NCBI RefSeq assembly: GCF_016587435.1
Contig: NZ_BNJJ01000011.1
Location: 62,001 to 126,000 of the forward strand
From: Dictyobacter formicarum
GTDB taxonomy: Bacteria > Chloroflexota > Ktedonobacteria > Ktedonobacterales > Ktedonobacteraceae
Length of the DNA: 64,000 nt
Reading direction: 5' to 3'
Shown here: positions 8,857 through 17,492 of the stretch, in pieces
How the letters are laid out: the number at the start of each line of letters is the position of its first letter
How positions within the stretch are numbered: position 1 is the first letter of the stretch
Position numbers and translations under genes: made by a program
Notes under the pieces: generated by a model
Seen by the model: only the letters and a program-made list of their open reading frames with translations
Database searches by the model: none
Told to the model about the DNA's origin: nothing

Positions 8857-9981
8857 ATGCTTGTCGCATATGGTCCCGATCAGCACACGGTGATCGCTGG
8901 CGAGACACCATTTTCACAGCTCCAGCAGTGGTCACGCAATCATCAATTGCATTGCCCCAATTGCCGCGGCGTTGTCCATATACGTGGTGGAGCTGAAAAA
9001 CGCACGCAGGTGCATTTTGCACATCAGAAGGGCGAATGCGAGTGGAGTACAGAGGCAGAGTCAATTCGCCATGCGCAAGGCAAACTGGTGCTGGCGCAAT
9101 GGCTACGCCAGCAATATCCTCACGCCGCCATCTCGCTAGAAAAACGTTTACCAGAGCCGAATCGCATCGCTGATGTCTTTTTAGAGCACGCCAATGGACA
9201 ACAATGGGCCATCGAGTTTCAATGCGCTCCCCTGGATATTGAGGAGTGGAAGATGCGCCACCATGCATATAGGAAAGCCGGCATCATCGATAGCTGGATT
9301 ATCGGGAATAATCGGCGCGAAAAACAGGAGGCCTTTATCGAGGCCTTGCTCGCCACCAACCGCGAGCTTCTATTTTTAGATCCACTCGTCAGTCCTCCAC
9401 GCATCTGGTTGCGCTGGCCCATTACACGCCAGCAGGCCATGGAGAGACAGCAGCTACCCGCTACAGAACGAGCAGCTCAATCTCAGAATGCTACTATGGA
9501 TGGTTGGGTAGGCCGCAGCGGCTATGGCATGACCATCCTGGGTACGCTGGCTGAAATCCAGCTCGATACGCAGGCTCGGCTAATCCATCCCACACGAGTT
9601 GCACTGGAGCAGCGCAGTACGCTACTGCAAGCTATGAGTGCAGCCACAGCATTGGATGAGCAACAGCTCGTTACCTACCTTCAACCAGCCATCAATAATA
9701 CCGCACTCCGACTATTTGTCATACCCCTGCTCCATGCCTATCAATTGGACCCGGAACTGGCGCGCCGCTATAACTACGGTCGTGGCCTACCGGGACAACC
9801 TGTGCGCCCCGGAGATCAGCAACGCATTGAAAAAGCCTGTATCTGGCTACGCAGCCTGGTCCGCCATGGCTATACGTTGGAAAAACTTCAACTACTGACC
9901 AGGGAATTCCCTTTTGCCGGACCCTACGCTGCGTTTGCAGGGTACGCAGAAATATTGCTGGCCCTCGCCGCCCAACGCTAG
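8857..9981 (+). CDS. coiA: CoiA-like competence protein/nuclease
   Basis: A 374-residue CoiA family protein. The N-terminal Zn-finger-like part has C-P-N-C near residue 34 and H-F-A-H near 54. A restriction-endonuclease-like nuclease domain follows, with R-I-A-D-V (about residue 109) and A-I-E-F-Q (about 124) supplying the D...E-x-Q catalytic set. The C-terminal half is helical and less conserved. In Firmicutes CoiA acts after DNA uptake to promote recombination during transformation. No other competence genes are in the window. The ATG at 8857 has AGGA about 9 bases upstream. Cytoplasmic. The family is well supported; a role in transformation is inference. Confidence 0.85.
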   Translation: MLVAYGPDQHTVIAGETPFSQLQQWSRNHQLHCPNCRGVVHIRGGAEKRTQVHFAHQKGECEWSTEAESIRHAQGKLVLAQWLRQQYPHAAISLEKRLPEPNRIADVFLEHANGQQWAIEFQCAPLDIEEWKMRHHAYRKAGIIDSWIIGNNRREKQEAFIEALLATNRELLFLDPLVSPPRIWLRWPITRQQAMERQQLPATERAAQSQNATMDGWVGRSGYGMTILGTLAEIQLDTQARLIHPTRVALEQRSTLLQAMSAATALDEQQLVTYLQPAINNTALRLFVIPLLHAYQLDPELARRYNYGRGLPGQPVRPGDQQRIEKACIWLRSLVRHGYTLEKLQLLTREFPFAGPYAAFAGYAEILLALAAQR

Positions 9982-10151
9982 ATAGGTCTTCCTCTGCCAG
10001 GTACTTGCATCGTTTTTTTGAGTAGAGCCTATACTATAGGTATCTGAAACCAAACACTTGTGCTACACGTAATCTATTCAGTGAGACGTATAAAATCAAC
10101 AATAATGCCGTAGTGAAGTACGACTGTGTGCATAGAGAAAGGATAAAACGC

Positions 10152-10508
10152 ATGAACAGCTTTGTGAAAGGTATTCTCTTCGGGGTTGGTATTGGTTTGC
10201 TCATCGCTCCTATGAAAGGCGATGAGATGCGTAGGCTGGTCAGTGAGCGCCTTGGCGAACTACGCGGCTACATTCCTGAGAATGAGCAACTCGACATCTA
10301 TAAGAGCCAGATTACTGACCGTGTCAACCAGACCGCTGGTACACTGAAGGATTATGCCCAGCAGGCTGCTTCAACTGTAAAGAGTTCAGCCAGTAATCTC
10401 AGCAACATTGCTCAGAATGCTGGTACAACGCTGAAATCCAGCGGCCAGGACGTAGCTAGTACTACCAAGGATGCTCTCAACTCAACCAAAAACAGCTCCA
10501 ATTTTTAA
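10152..10508 (+). CDS. YtxH-like small membrane-anchored stress protein
   Basis: A 118-residue protein that starts at the ATG at 10152, which has GAAAGGA 8 bases upstream. An in-frame upstream start at 10113 lacks one. One N-terminal hydrophobic segment (residues 3-18, ending I-A-P) is followed by a long Ala/Ser/Thr/Gln/Lys-rich amphipathic region with repeated T-x-K-S-S and A-Q-x-A patterns, as in YtxH and LEA-like proteins. Likely sits on the inner face of the membrane and helps during desiccation or general stress; that role is inferred from the family. A strong terminator follows, so it is transcribed alone. Confidence 0.75.
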   Translation: MNSFVKGILFGVGIGLLIAPMKGDEMRRLVSERLGELRGYIPENEQLDIYKSQITDRVNQTAGTLKDYAQQAASTVKSSASNLSNIAQNAGTTLKSSGQDVASTTKDALNSTKNSSNF

Positions 10509-10576
10509 GAGCCAGCAGTGATATGACTCCAGGTCATGTTTATATGGGCCAGAGTATATAAATTCACACTGCGACC

Positions 10577-10630
10577 AAAAGATCCGCCTCGCTACTTCTT
10601 TCCTTTCCTCGGCAGGCGGATCTTTTTTTA
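10577..10630 (+). terminator. Rho-independent terminator after the YtxH-like gene
   Basis: A 13-bp stem (10577-10589 with 10614-10626) encloses a pyrimidine-rich loop and runs into a T-run. It lies 69 bp after the stop codon of the plus-strand gene and 40 bp before the stop of the convergent minus-strand gene. Confidence 0.88.
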
Positions 10631-10669
10631 TATTACAGGCACTAACACGCACAGATCGTAATCTAGAGG

Positions 10670-12031
10670 TTAATATTTATAGAAATGTTGCAATGCTTCC
10701 TCTTCTGGCGATTTATCCACGAAGAAAGAGGCTTCTTCACGCTTAACGGCGATATAGGATGTAGCCAGTAGGGGTCCCAGCGCGTCTAGCAAAACCTGGT
10801 CCTGCTCCAGGGCATCCAGGGCTGCATCTAGAGATGTTGGCAGGCGACGAATGCCAAGCCTCTCGCGCTCCTCATCGCTGTAATTACCCGGATCGATGGC
10901 CTGCGCCTCCCCTGGCTCAATTTTATTAATGATGCCATCCAGGCCAGCAGCAATCAATGCTCCAATCGATAAATAAGGATTGCCACTATGGTCGGCACAC
11001 TTCAGCTCCAGATTGCTCGACTCCTGTTCGCGGCCTTTAAACAGTGAGGGAACGCGGATGGCCCCTTCCCGATTATCAAAACCATAGGCCTCATAAGCTG
11101 AACTCCAGAAATGGGGAAGCAGACGGCGATAAGAATTGGGGCTGGCACAGGTAATCGCAACCAGGGCTTGCAGGTGACGTAGCACTCCACCAATAAAATG
11201 TAGTCCCATCTGACTCAGGCTCCCAGGCCGATGGGCATCATAAAAAAGATTTTGCTGGGCTCGCGCGTGCCCCGTCGTTCCCCACAGGCTGAGATGAATG
11301 TGGGCACCATTGCCACCCTGGTCCAAAAAAGGTTTAGGCGCGAATGAGGCATAGAGTTTAAATAAACGGACCACGCCGCGCACTGTCTCGCGCACGCGCA
11401 ATACCTGGTCTGCCGCGCGTAGCGCATCTGCATGTCTCAAAGATAATTCTTGCTGGGATGGACCCAGTTCAGGATGGAATAATTCGACCGCAAAGCCCTG
11501 AGCCTCCAGAGCAGCCAGAATACCATCGGTAACCGTCGCTTGCTCATCCATACCTATGCTACTATAGCAGGCGCTATAGTCGGCAGGCACATATTGGCCT
11601 TCAACATCGCGGGCCAGATAAAACTCATGCTCAACACCGATCTCTGCTCGCATATGATGCTCGGCCAGGCGAGCCAGCATACGTTTCAGGAAGCTACGAG
11701 GACAGGCCTCCCAGGGCTCACCATCCAGACGCATCATATCGCACAGCATACTGGCAGTATTAGGAACATATGGGAGAACGACAAATGTTTCAGGATCGGG
11801 CAGCAAGCGAAATTCGCCGACCGGCCCCATACCCTCGACAGTTGCAAGTGTTTCAACTCCGGTAAAAGCCTGCATAGCCAGCGTCTGACCTATGCCTTCC
11901 TGCATACGATTGGCCAGTTTCTGCGCATGCGTCGCCTTGCCGCGAATGATACCGCCATTGTCACAATACAAGAAGCGCACAAGACGTATTTTTTCCGCCT
12001 GGACACGCTGTATCACATCTCGCGTATTCAT
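10670..12031 (-). CDS. Glutamine synthetase family protein (gamma-glutamyl ligase-like)
   Basis: A 453-residue member of the glutamine synthetase catalytic family. The N-terminal beta-grasp (residues 14-100) is followed by the catalytic barrel with E-H-E-F-Y near 136, the N-G-A-H-I-H-L-S metal/substrate motif near 243, and the F-D-N-R-E-G-A-I-R-V-P motif near 320. The spacing and R-V-P ending resemble PuuA/IpuC-type ligases that join glutamate to amines rather than true GlnA, and also the C-domain of FluG. AGGAGG lies 9 bases before the ATG. A possible partner is the amidohydrolase at 7471. Substrate amine unknown. Confidence 0.88.
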   Translation of the reverse strand: MNTRDVIQRVQAEKIRLVRFLYCDNGGIIRGKATHAQKLANRMQEGIGQTLAMQAFTGVETLATVEGMGPVGEFRLLPDPETFVVLPYVPNTASMLCDMMRLDGEPWEACPRSFLKRMLARLAEHHMRAEIGVEHEFYLARDVEGQYVPADYSACYSSIGMDEQATVTDGILAALEAQGFAVELFHPELGPSQQELSLRHADALRAADQVLRVRETVRGVVRLFKLYASFAPKPFLDQGGNGAHIHLSLWGTTGHARAQQNLFYDAHRPGSLSQMGLHFIGGVLRHLQALVAITCASPNSYRRLLPHFWSSAYEAYGFDNREGAIRVPSLFKGREQESSNLELKCADHSGNPYLSIGALIAAGLDGIINKIEPGEAQAIDPGNYSDEERERLGIRRLPTSLDAALDALEQDQVLLDALGPLLATSYIAVKREEASFFVDKSPEEEALQHFYKY

Positions 12032-12397
12032 GACCCTAGTCCTCCTATTTCATTTTATCTCGAATGAAAAGAGCAATGCAAACCATTGAAAGTAGTATAA
12101 CAGAGCAAGTTTATCAAAACAATAAAACCATATATATAAACTAATATATGAAATTAAGCTCAAAAATACGACTATTCGTTCCATGCAAGCAGAAGTAAGC
12201 CTGAGCTTTAACTGTATCATTAATGATCATTCTATTCGTGCCAAGAGTAGCTTATTAGTCCGAGTACTTCAACCAATAAACATATAGAGTCAGAGAAGAA
12301 GGTAGAGATCGGAAAAGAGGCCATCAGCGTTATAGCTAGCGGGAGTAGCCTGACATATGCCTCTCCAAATAATGTGACCAGATAAGGAGAAATGACT
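12032..12397. other. Intergenic region between divergent genes
   Basis: 366 bp, AT-rich near 12100-12170, between the glutamine synthetase-like gene (minus) and the YflT-like gene (plus). It contains the short palindrome AATGATCATT near 12222. It should carry both promoters, but I could not fix -35/-10 pairs with confidence, and I see no RNA gene. Confidence 0.4.
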
Positions 12398-13588
12398 ATG
12401 GCAGTACAAAGAAGATTGATAGTAGCAGTCTTTAACGAGCGAGATAGTGCAGAGAGTGCTATCAAGCAATTGTACAATGCCGGTGTAGCCAGCGACCGCA
12501 TTAGCTATTCAGGTGAGGGTACAGGTGCCGCCAGAGGGAGCTTTATAGAGAGCATTAAAAACCTATTTGGCGGAACTCATACACATACTCCTACCGATGT
12601 TATGCACGATCTTTCACACATGGGCCTGGCAGAAGATGAGGCACAATACTATGCCCAGGAGTATGCTTCAGGAAGGACAATCGTAGCCGTCCACCCGGAT
12701 GAACAAAGTCGGGAGGTGCTGTTGATTCTACAGAACAGTGGCGGCTATCATTTTCACAGCCCCGAAGGCACAGGACCCGCCGCTCAGCCCAGAACAGAGA
12801 CCAACGTTACGAATAACGTGCCTGGTTATGCTCAGGTAAGAAAAGACGAGCAAACGACCGGTTACGATATCAATCAAACTATTGGTGAGCGCCGCGCTGC
12901 CGAGGCAGGTAGCAGCTATGATCAAGGCAGCAGTATACCTGGCGGTGTAACCCCTGCTGACGATAAGAGCAAGGTATCAGATACAGGCAGGACCTATAAC
13001 CAGGACGTTAATCAGAATATCAATGCGCCCGATTATGGAGGCGCACAGGGCGGTAATATACCCTCACATCCCACGGAGAATTATGGACAGTCTGACACGA
13101 TGCGCCGGGGCGGTACATATGAGCGAAATGTAGGCCAGTCCGACTATAGTAATCAGCAGGGCTATAATGCACCAGACTACAGTCGTCCACAGGATAGCGC
13201 CGGACAAACTGTCGCAGAAGATAGCAGCCAGCAACAACCACAAGATTATACAGCTCCAGTACGTCCTGCAAAGAGTGACAGGCAAGATGCTACGAATTAT
13301 ACTGCTGGTCAGCCAGAAACCTCGGAACAACGCAGTAGTGCTGCGCCCGGCTATGAGCGCCCACAGGACATTTATGGCCAGGGTGGCAACAAACCTGGAC
13401 AACCAGGAAATATTGAGCAAAGGAAAGGCGTGCCCGATTATAGTGAGCAAGTAACACCCCCGGAACATCCACAAGGCCCTGCTGGCCCATACAGCCAGGG
13501 CCTTGGAAGAGCGGTAAATAAACCGGAAGATGCCAGGGAGCTTTATGATCGTGAGCAGCGCGAGAATCTCAACCGTGAAGACATTTGA
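12398..13588 (+). CDS. YflT/general stress protein 17M-like protein with long disordered repeat tail
   Basis: A 396-residue protein. Residues 4-45 match the general-stress-protein-17M (YflT) pattern of an alternating beta strand, D-S-A-E-S-A-I-x-x-L and G-V-x-x-x-R-I, and a second globular part runs to about residue 120. From about 125 to the end it is low complexity, rich in Q, G, P, Y, N, D and S, with degenerate repeats around P-D-Y-S/G and Y-G-Q, and no hydrophobic segment. I chose the second ATG (12398) because AAGGAGA lies 7 bases before it but only 1 base before the first ATG (12392). A cytoplasmic stress protein whose tail may bind water, ions or partners; that is inference. Confidence 0.75.
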   Translation: MAVQRRLIVAVFNERDSAESAIKQLYNAGVASDRISYSGEGTGAARGSFIESIKNLFGGTHTHTPTDVMHDLSHMGLAEDEAQYYAQEYASGRTIVAVHPDEQSREVLLILQNSGGYHFHSPEGTGPAAQPRTETNVTNNVPGYAQVRKDEQTTGYDINQTIGERRAAEAGSSYDQGSSIPGGVTPADDKSKVSDTGRTYNQDVNQNINAPDYGGAQGGNIPSHPTENYGQSDTMRRGGTYERNVGQSDYSNQQGYNAPDYSRPQDSAGQTVAEDSSQQQPQDYTAPVRPAKSDRQDATNYTAGQPETSEQRSSAAPGYERPQDIYGQGGNKPGQPGNIEQRKGVPDYSEQVTPPEHPQGPAGPYSQGLGRAVNKPEDARELYDREQRENLNREDI

Positions 13589-13720
13589 TTACCCCTGGCA
13601 AGGGATAGATATGGGCTGGCTTATTAAATACATAAGTCGGCCCATTTTTCTGCACCTCTCAACATATTCGAAACGTAATAGAAGCAGAGCTAATAAGCAT
13701 CAAATCCAAGGAGAAGATCG

Positions 13721-14236
13721 ATGTTTTATTACATCACAAAAAGTCTAGCCTGCATCTGCTTTAATATACTTAATTTCCTTCTGGGGGGTAACTTACCGCC
13801 CTTCGGCTGTGTCTGTATGATTGTTGAAAAAGATCAGCAATTTTTGCTCATAGAACAACCAGGCGGTATACTGGCGTTTCCAGGTGGTTTTATGAAGTGG
13901 CGTGAGTCACCTGAACAGGCATTGATACGCGAGGGTAAAGAGGAGACAGGGTTAGAGCTCCGGCCACTCGATCTGGTTGGCTTTCAGCCCGGCATCAGTC
14001 AGGGCATCCACCAAATGAGTACGTTAACCCTCATCTATCAGGTGGAAGCTATTGGTGGCGACTTGCGTCCTAGTTCCGAGGGCCGGCCTCTCTGGCTATC
14101 TGCTGATGAACTCCAAAAAAGGCTCAGCCCATACTACCAATCGATGCTAGAGCAGTATAAGCGCTATCAGGCCACTGACAGCCTGCGGAACACAGAGCAG
14201 CAAAACTGTAGGCGACACGGCGCTACAGCCAACTAA
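13721..14236 (+). CDS. Nudix hydrolase with hydrophobic N-terminus
   Basis: A 171-residue protein with an intact Nudix box at residues 56-78 (G-G-F-M-K-W-R-E ... R-E-G-K-E-E-T-G-L), so a metal-dependent pyrophosphohydrolase. Unlike most soluble Nudix enzymes, residues 1-24 are hydrophobic and contain two Cys, suggesting a membrane-associated N-terminus or an internal start. The ATG at 13721 is backed by AAGGAG 6 bases upstream, which favours the full reading. The last 25 residues are polar and basic. It follows the YflT-like gene by 132 bp on the same strand. Substrate unknown. Confidence 0.88.
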   Translation: MFYYITKSLACICFNILNFLLGGNLPPFGCVCMIVEKDQQFLLIEQPGGILAFPGGFMKWRESPEQALIREGKEETGLELRPLDLVGFQPGISQGIHQMSTLTLIYQVEAIGGDLRPSSEGRPLWLSADELQKRLSPYYQSMLEQYKRYQATDSLRNTEQQNCRRHGATAN

Positions 14237-14340
14237 ACATGCACATCGCAAGAAACCGCAGCAGTGCCAGATCGCTTACGGGGTCCCATTCCGTGTTTGG
14301 GATCTTCTCGCATTTCTGGAAAACATATCCATCCTATTTA

Positions 14341-15543
14341 CTAGCGAGCTCGAAAGGTAACTGGCAGATGTTTGGGTCCCATGATGAAGACGCTACGAAT
14401 AGTTTCGATTGATTGAGTGCGCTCACGGCGGATGTGCTGGAAGCGTTCTAACAGGATACCCAGTGCGATTTTTGCCTCCAGTCGCGCCAGGGGCGCTCCC
14501 AGACAAAAATGTATGCCATGCCCAAATGCCAGATGCCGATTGAGGGTGCGTTCGATATCAAAACGTTCTGGCTGGGGAAACTGGACCTGGTCAAAATTAG
14601 CGCAGGCCAGCCAACCAATAATCAATTGTCCACGAGGGATCGTTTGACCGTGAATCTCGATTGGTCGCGTGGCATAACGGCCGACTAATAGGGCAGGAGA
14701 ACGATAGCGCAGTACCTCTTCGATCGCCTGCGGTATCAGGTCAGGACGCGCATGCAGCTGCTCCATCGCCTCGGGATGCTCATCAAAGCAGAGCAGTGCA
14801 TTGCCAATGAGATTGGTGGTCGTAATATTGCCTGCAATCAACAACAGGGCACAGAACGCCAGAATATCTGGCTCGGACAACGACTCTCCCTCAATCTGGG
14901 CTGCAAGCAAAGCGCTCACCAGATCATGTCGCGGCTGCAAGCGTCTCTCAGCCAGCACCTGACGAAAGTAGTCATAGAGCTCATCTAGAGTCTGGCGCAT
15001 GATCGTGCGCACACGCTTGTTATATTCCTCTATATTATCGCGGCTCAGATCCTCATACTCACTCACCACCATTTGATCGGACCAGTGTTTAAATTGAGCG
15101 CGATCTTCCGATGGTATGCCTAGCATTTCAGAAATGACGATCACGGGCAATGGATATGAAAGGTCTGCAATAATATCCATCGCGCCTTGCCAGGCCACTT
15201 GATCCAGTAAATTATGGGTAATCTCAGCAATTCGGGCCGCCATGCTGGCTATCGCTCGAGGCGTAAATGCCTGAGAAACCAGCGAGCGCAACTGACGATG
15301 GCGCGGCGGGTCGGTCGTCAATACACTCTGACCCTTCACCATTTGATCAGGATGTTCAACAAACTGCGAGCCATCCGAAGAAAAAGTCTCATGGTCTGAG
15401 GCCAGCGCCAGCACATCATCATACTCAAACACTTCCCAAAACTTCCCCCGTTCGTTATAAGAAACGGGACCAGACTCTGTGCGCAAGGCTGTGAAGCATT
15501 CATAAGGATTGAGTAATTGGTCTAACAAATCGCGTGGATTCAT
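14341..15543 (-). CDS. Cytochrome P450
   Basis: A soluble bacterial class P450 of about 400 residues. Visible motifs are the I-helix A-G-N-I-T-T-T (oxygen activation), the K-helix E-E-V-L-R-Y-R (E-x-x-R), and the haem loop F-G-H-G-I-H-F-C-L-G-A, whose Cys is the axial ligand. It is similar in layout to CYP107/biotin-type hydroxylases. The frame is open to 15606 with a GTG; I place the start at the ATG at 15543 because homology begins there, although no good Shine-Dalgarno is present. No ferredoxin or ferredoxin reductase gene adjoins it, so electrons must come from elsewhere. Substrate unknown. Confidence 0.9.
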   Translation of the reverse strand: MNPRDLLDQLLNPYECFTALRTESGPVSYNERGKFWEVFEYDDVLALASDHETFSSDGSQFVEHPDQMVKGQSVLTTDPPRHRQLRSLVSQAFTPRAIASMAARIAEITHNLLDQVAWQGAMDIIADLSYPLPVIVISEMLGIPSEDRAQFKHWSDQMVVSEYEDLSRDNIEEYNKRVRTIMRQTLDELYDYFRQVLAERRLQPRHDLVSALLAAQIEGESLSEPDILAFCALLLIAGNITTTNLIGNALLCFDEHPEAMEQLHARPDLIPQAIEEVLRYRSPALLVGRYATRPIEIHGQTIPRGQLIIGWLACANFDQVQFPQPERFDIERTLNRHLAFGHGIHFCLGAPLARLEAKIALGILLERFQHIRRERTQSIETIRSVFIMGPKHLPVTFRAR

Positions 15544-15804
15544 CGCAGGTTCGGTGCTTCTGACGGAGCAAACTGCCGAAAAACACCATCTCCTTTCTGT
15601 TGCCACTAGCTTTTTTGCATTGTATACGGCTTACCAATATGTATCATAGTAATGCAAATCGTCTCAAAAAACAAAGCAGCGCAACTCCACGTTACAATGC
15701 CTCATCCATAGTACTCACAAAGCAGGCATTACTAAGCAGTACATTGATCCGTTCTAATAAAAAAAGAGCAAAGAATAACTATTTTCAGGTAGGAGTATTT
15801 TTCA

Positions 15805-16257
15805 ATGTCTTATGAATGGCAACGCGGCGATTATACTATCAGCACTGACAAGAAACGTTTGGATATTACCGTTATTCACAGCTTCCTCACCCAGGCATAC
15901 TGGTCAATCGGCATTCCACGGGAAACGGTAGAACAAGCCCTGAAGCATTCGCTCTCTTTTGGCCTCTATAAAGGTCAAGAACAAATTGGCCTGGCCCGCC
16001 TGGTCACCGATTACACCACCTTTGCCTATCTGGCAGACGTCTTTATCTTAGAACCCTATCGTGGTCGAGGCCTCAGCAAATGGCTATTAGAAGTGATCAC
16101 CACACACCCTGAACTTCAAGGGTTGCGGCGCTGGCTACTGGCCACAAAAGACGCTCACGGCCTATACAAACAATCAGGCTTCGTCCCACTCCGCAACCCC
16201 GAGCGCTTTATGGAAATACAAGATCCCAACATCTATATCCGCTCAAGCACCCGGTAG
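15805..16257 (+). CDS. GNAT family N-acetyltransferase
   Basis: A 150-residue GNAT-fold protein. The acetyl-CoA-binding strand and loop read V-F-I-L-E-P-Y-R-G-R-G-L-S-K (Q/R-x-x-G-x-G/A motif) at about residues 82-95. The close W-R-G-D-Y-x-I-S-x-D-K start and the Y-W-S-x-G-I-P segment match a common family of small uncharacterised acetyltransferases. AGGAG lies 9 bases before the ATG. It stands alone between the P450 (divergent) and tsaC (same strand, 154 bp downstream). Acceptor unknown. Confidence 0.9.
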   Translation: MSYEWQRGDYTISTDKKRLDITVIHSFLTQAYWSIGIPRETVEQALKHSLSFGLYKGQEQIGLARLVTDYTTFAYLADVFILEPYRGRGLSKWLLEVITTHPELQGLRRWLLATKDAHGLYKQSGFVPLRNPERFMEIQDPNIYIRSSTR

Positions 16258-16411
16258 GCATGATAATTTTGCCAGGGTGGGCCTCTAAAACGAAACCCTC
16301 AAAGCCGGCATGCGACTTTCGTGGTAACAGGAAACGTGCTATACTCAAGCAAAAATCGAACCAGATAGCGTGAACAGGTTAAGAACTTTTTAGAGGAACA
16401 TAGACACATCC

Positions 16412-17488
16412 ATGCAACAGCAAGAGACACAGATTATAAAGTTAGACCCTAACCGTCCGGACGAGCAATATACACAACATATTGCATACGCAGCCCAATT
16501 ATTACGTGCGGGTGAGCTGGTAGTTTTTCCGACCGAGACCGTCTATGGTCTGGGTGCGAACGCGTTAGACGCACAGGCGGCCGAGCAGATCTTCATCGCC
16601 AAGGGACGACCCCTTAGCGATCCCTTGATTGTGCATATCGCTGATGAGCATGAGTTGGAAAATATTGTGTCGGTGGTGCCAGCAACAGCCAGAAAGCTGG
16701 CAGCAGCTTTCTGGCCTGGGCCGCTAACGATGATCCTACCTGCTGGTCCACGGGTACCAGCCCTGATTACCTCAGGGCTGCCTAATGTAGCGGTGCGCAT
16801 GCCCGGCCATCCAGTCGCGCAGGCCTTGATTCGTACAGCAGGTATACCGATAGCCGCCCCCAGTGCCAATCGCTTTATGCATGTCAGTCCTACCACCGCG
16901 CAACACGTCTATGTGGATCTTAAGGGTCGTGTCCCTTTGATCCTGGATGGTGGTCCCTGTACGGTGGGAGTAGAGTCTACCATCCTGGATCTCTGTGCCG
17001 AGGTGCCAACCATCCTGCGACCCGGCGGTATTAGTCTGGAAGCGCTGCGCAGTATACTTCCGCAGGTTCAACCACCACAGCCACGGCAAACACAGGATGA
17101 AGAGGATTTCACGCATGCCCAGGCAGCACCGGGACAAATGCACATCCACTATTCCCCCAGCGTGCCAGCTTATCTATTCGAGGGCTCAGTAGCAGCCATG
17201 CGCCAGGCTATGCTGGCAGAGCTACAAACGCGCAAGGCCAGAGGAGAACTGGTAGGAGTCTTGATCGCCGACGAAGACCTGAACGCATTTCAGGACAGCG
17301 GAGCGATCATTTATAGTCTGGGGCGCACTCCCGAGCAGATTGCTACCCACCTCTTTGCAGGCTTGCGCACACTTGAAGAAGCAAGTGCCAATGTCATTCT
17401 CTGCCGCACCTTCACCGAACAAGGATTAGGATTGGCCATACGCGACCGTCTGCTCAAGGCCGCTGGCAGCAAAGTCACAAAAGTCTAG
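16412..17488 (+). CDS. tsaC: L-threonylcarbamoyladenylate synthase (Sua5/TsaC type)
   Basis: A 358-residue protein that makes threonylcarbamoyl-AMP from Thr, bicarbonate and ATP, the first step of t6A37 in tRNAs reading ANN codons. The YrdC-like domain covers residues 20-210 with P-T-E-T-V-Y-G-L-G, K-G-R-P-x-S-D-P-L and S-A-N. A linker and a C-terminal Sua5 domain (about 230-350) follow, so it is the long Sua5 form rather than short TsaC. It is convergent with, and 4 bp from, the PucR gene. The partner genes tsaB/D/E are not in the window. Confidence 0.95.
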   Translation: MQQQETQIIKLDPNRPDEQYTQHIAYAAQLLRAGELVVFPTETVYGLGANALDAQAAEQIFIAKGRPLSDPLIVHIADEHELENIVSVVPATARKLAAAFWPGPLTMILPAGPRVPALITSGLPNVAVRMPGHPVAQALIRTAGIPIAAPSANRFMHVSPTTAQHVYVDLKGRVPLILDGGPCTVGVESTILDLCAEVPTILRPGGISLEALRSILPQVQPPQPRQTQDEEDFTHAQAAPGQMHIHYSPSVPAYLFEGSVAAMRQAMLAELQTRKARGELVGVLIADEDLNAFQDSGAIIYSLGRTPEQIATHLFAGLRTLEEASANVILCRTFTEQGLGLAIRDRLLKAAGSKVTKV

Positions 17489-17492
17489 TTGC

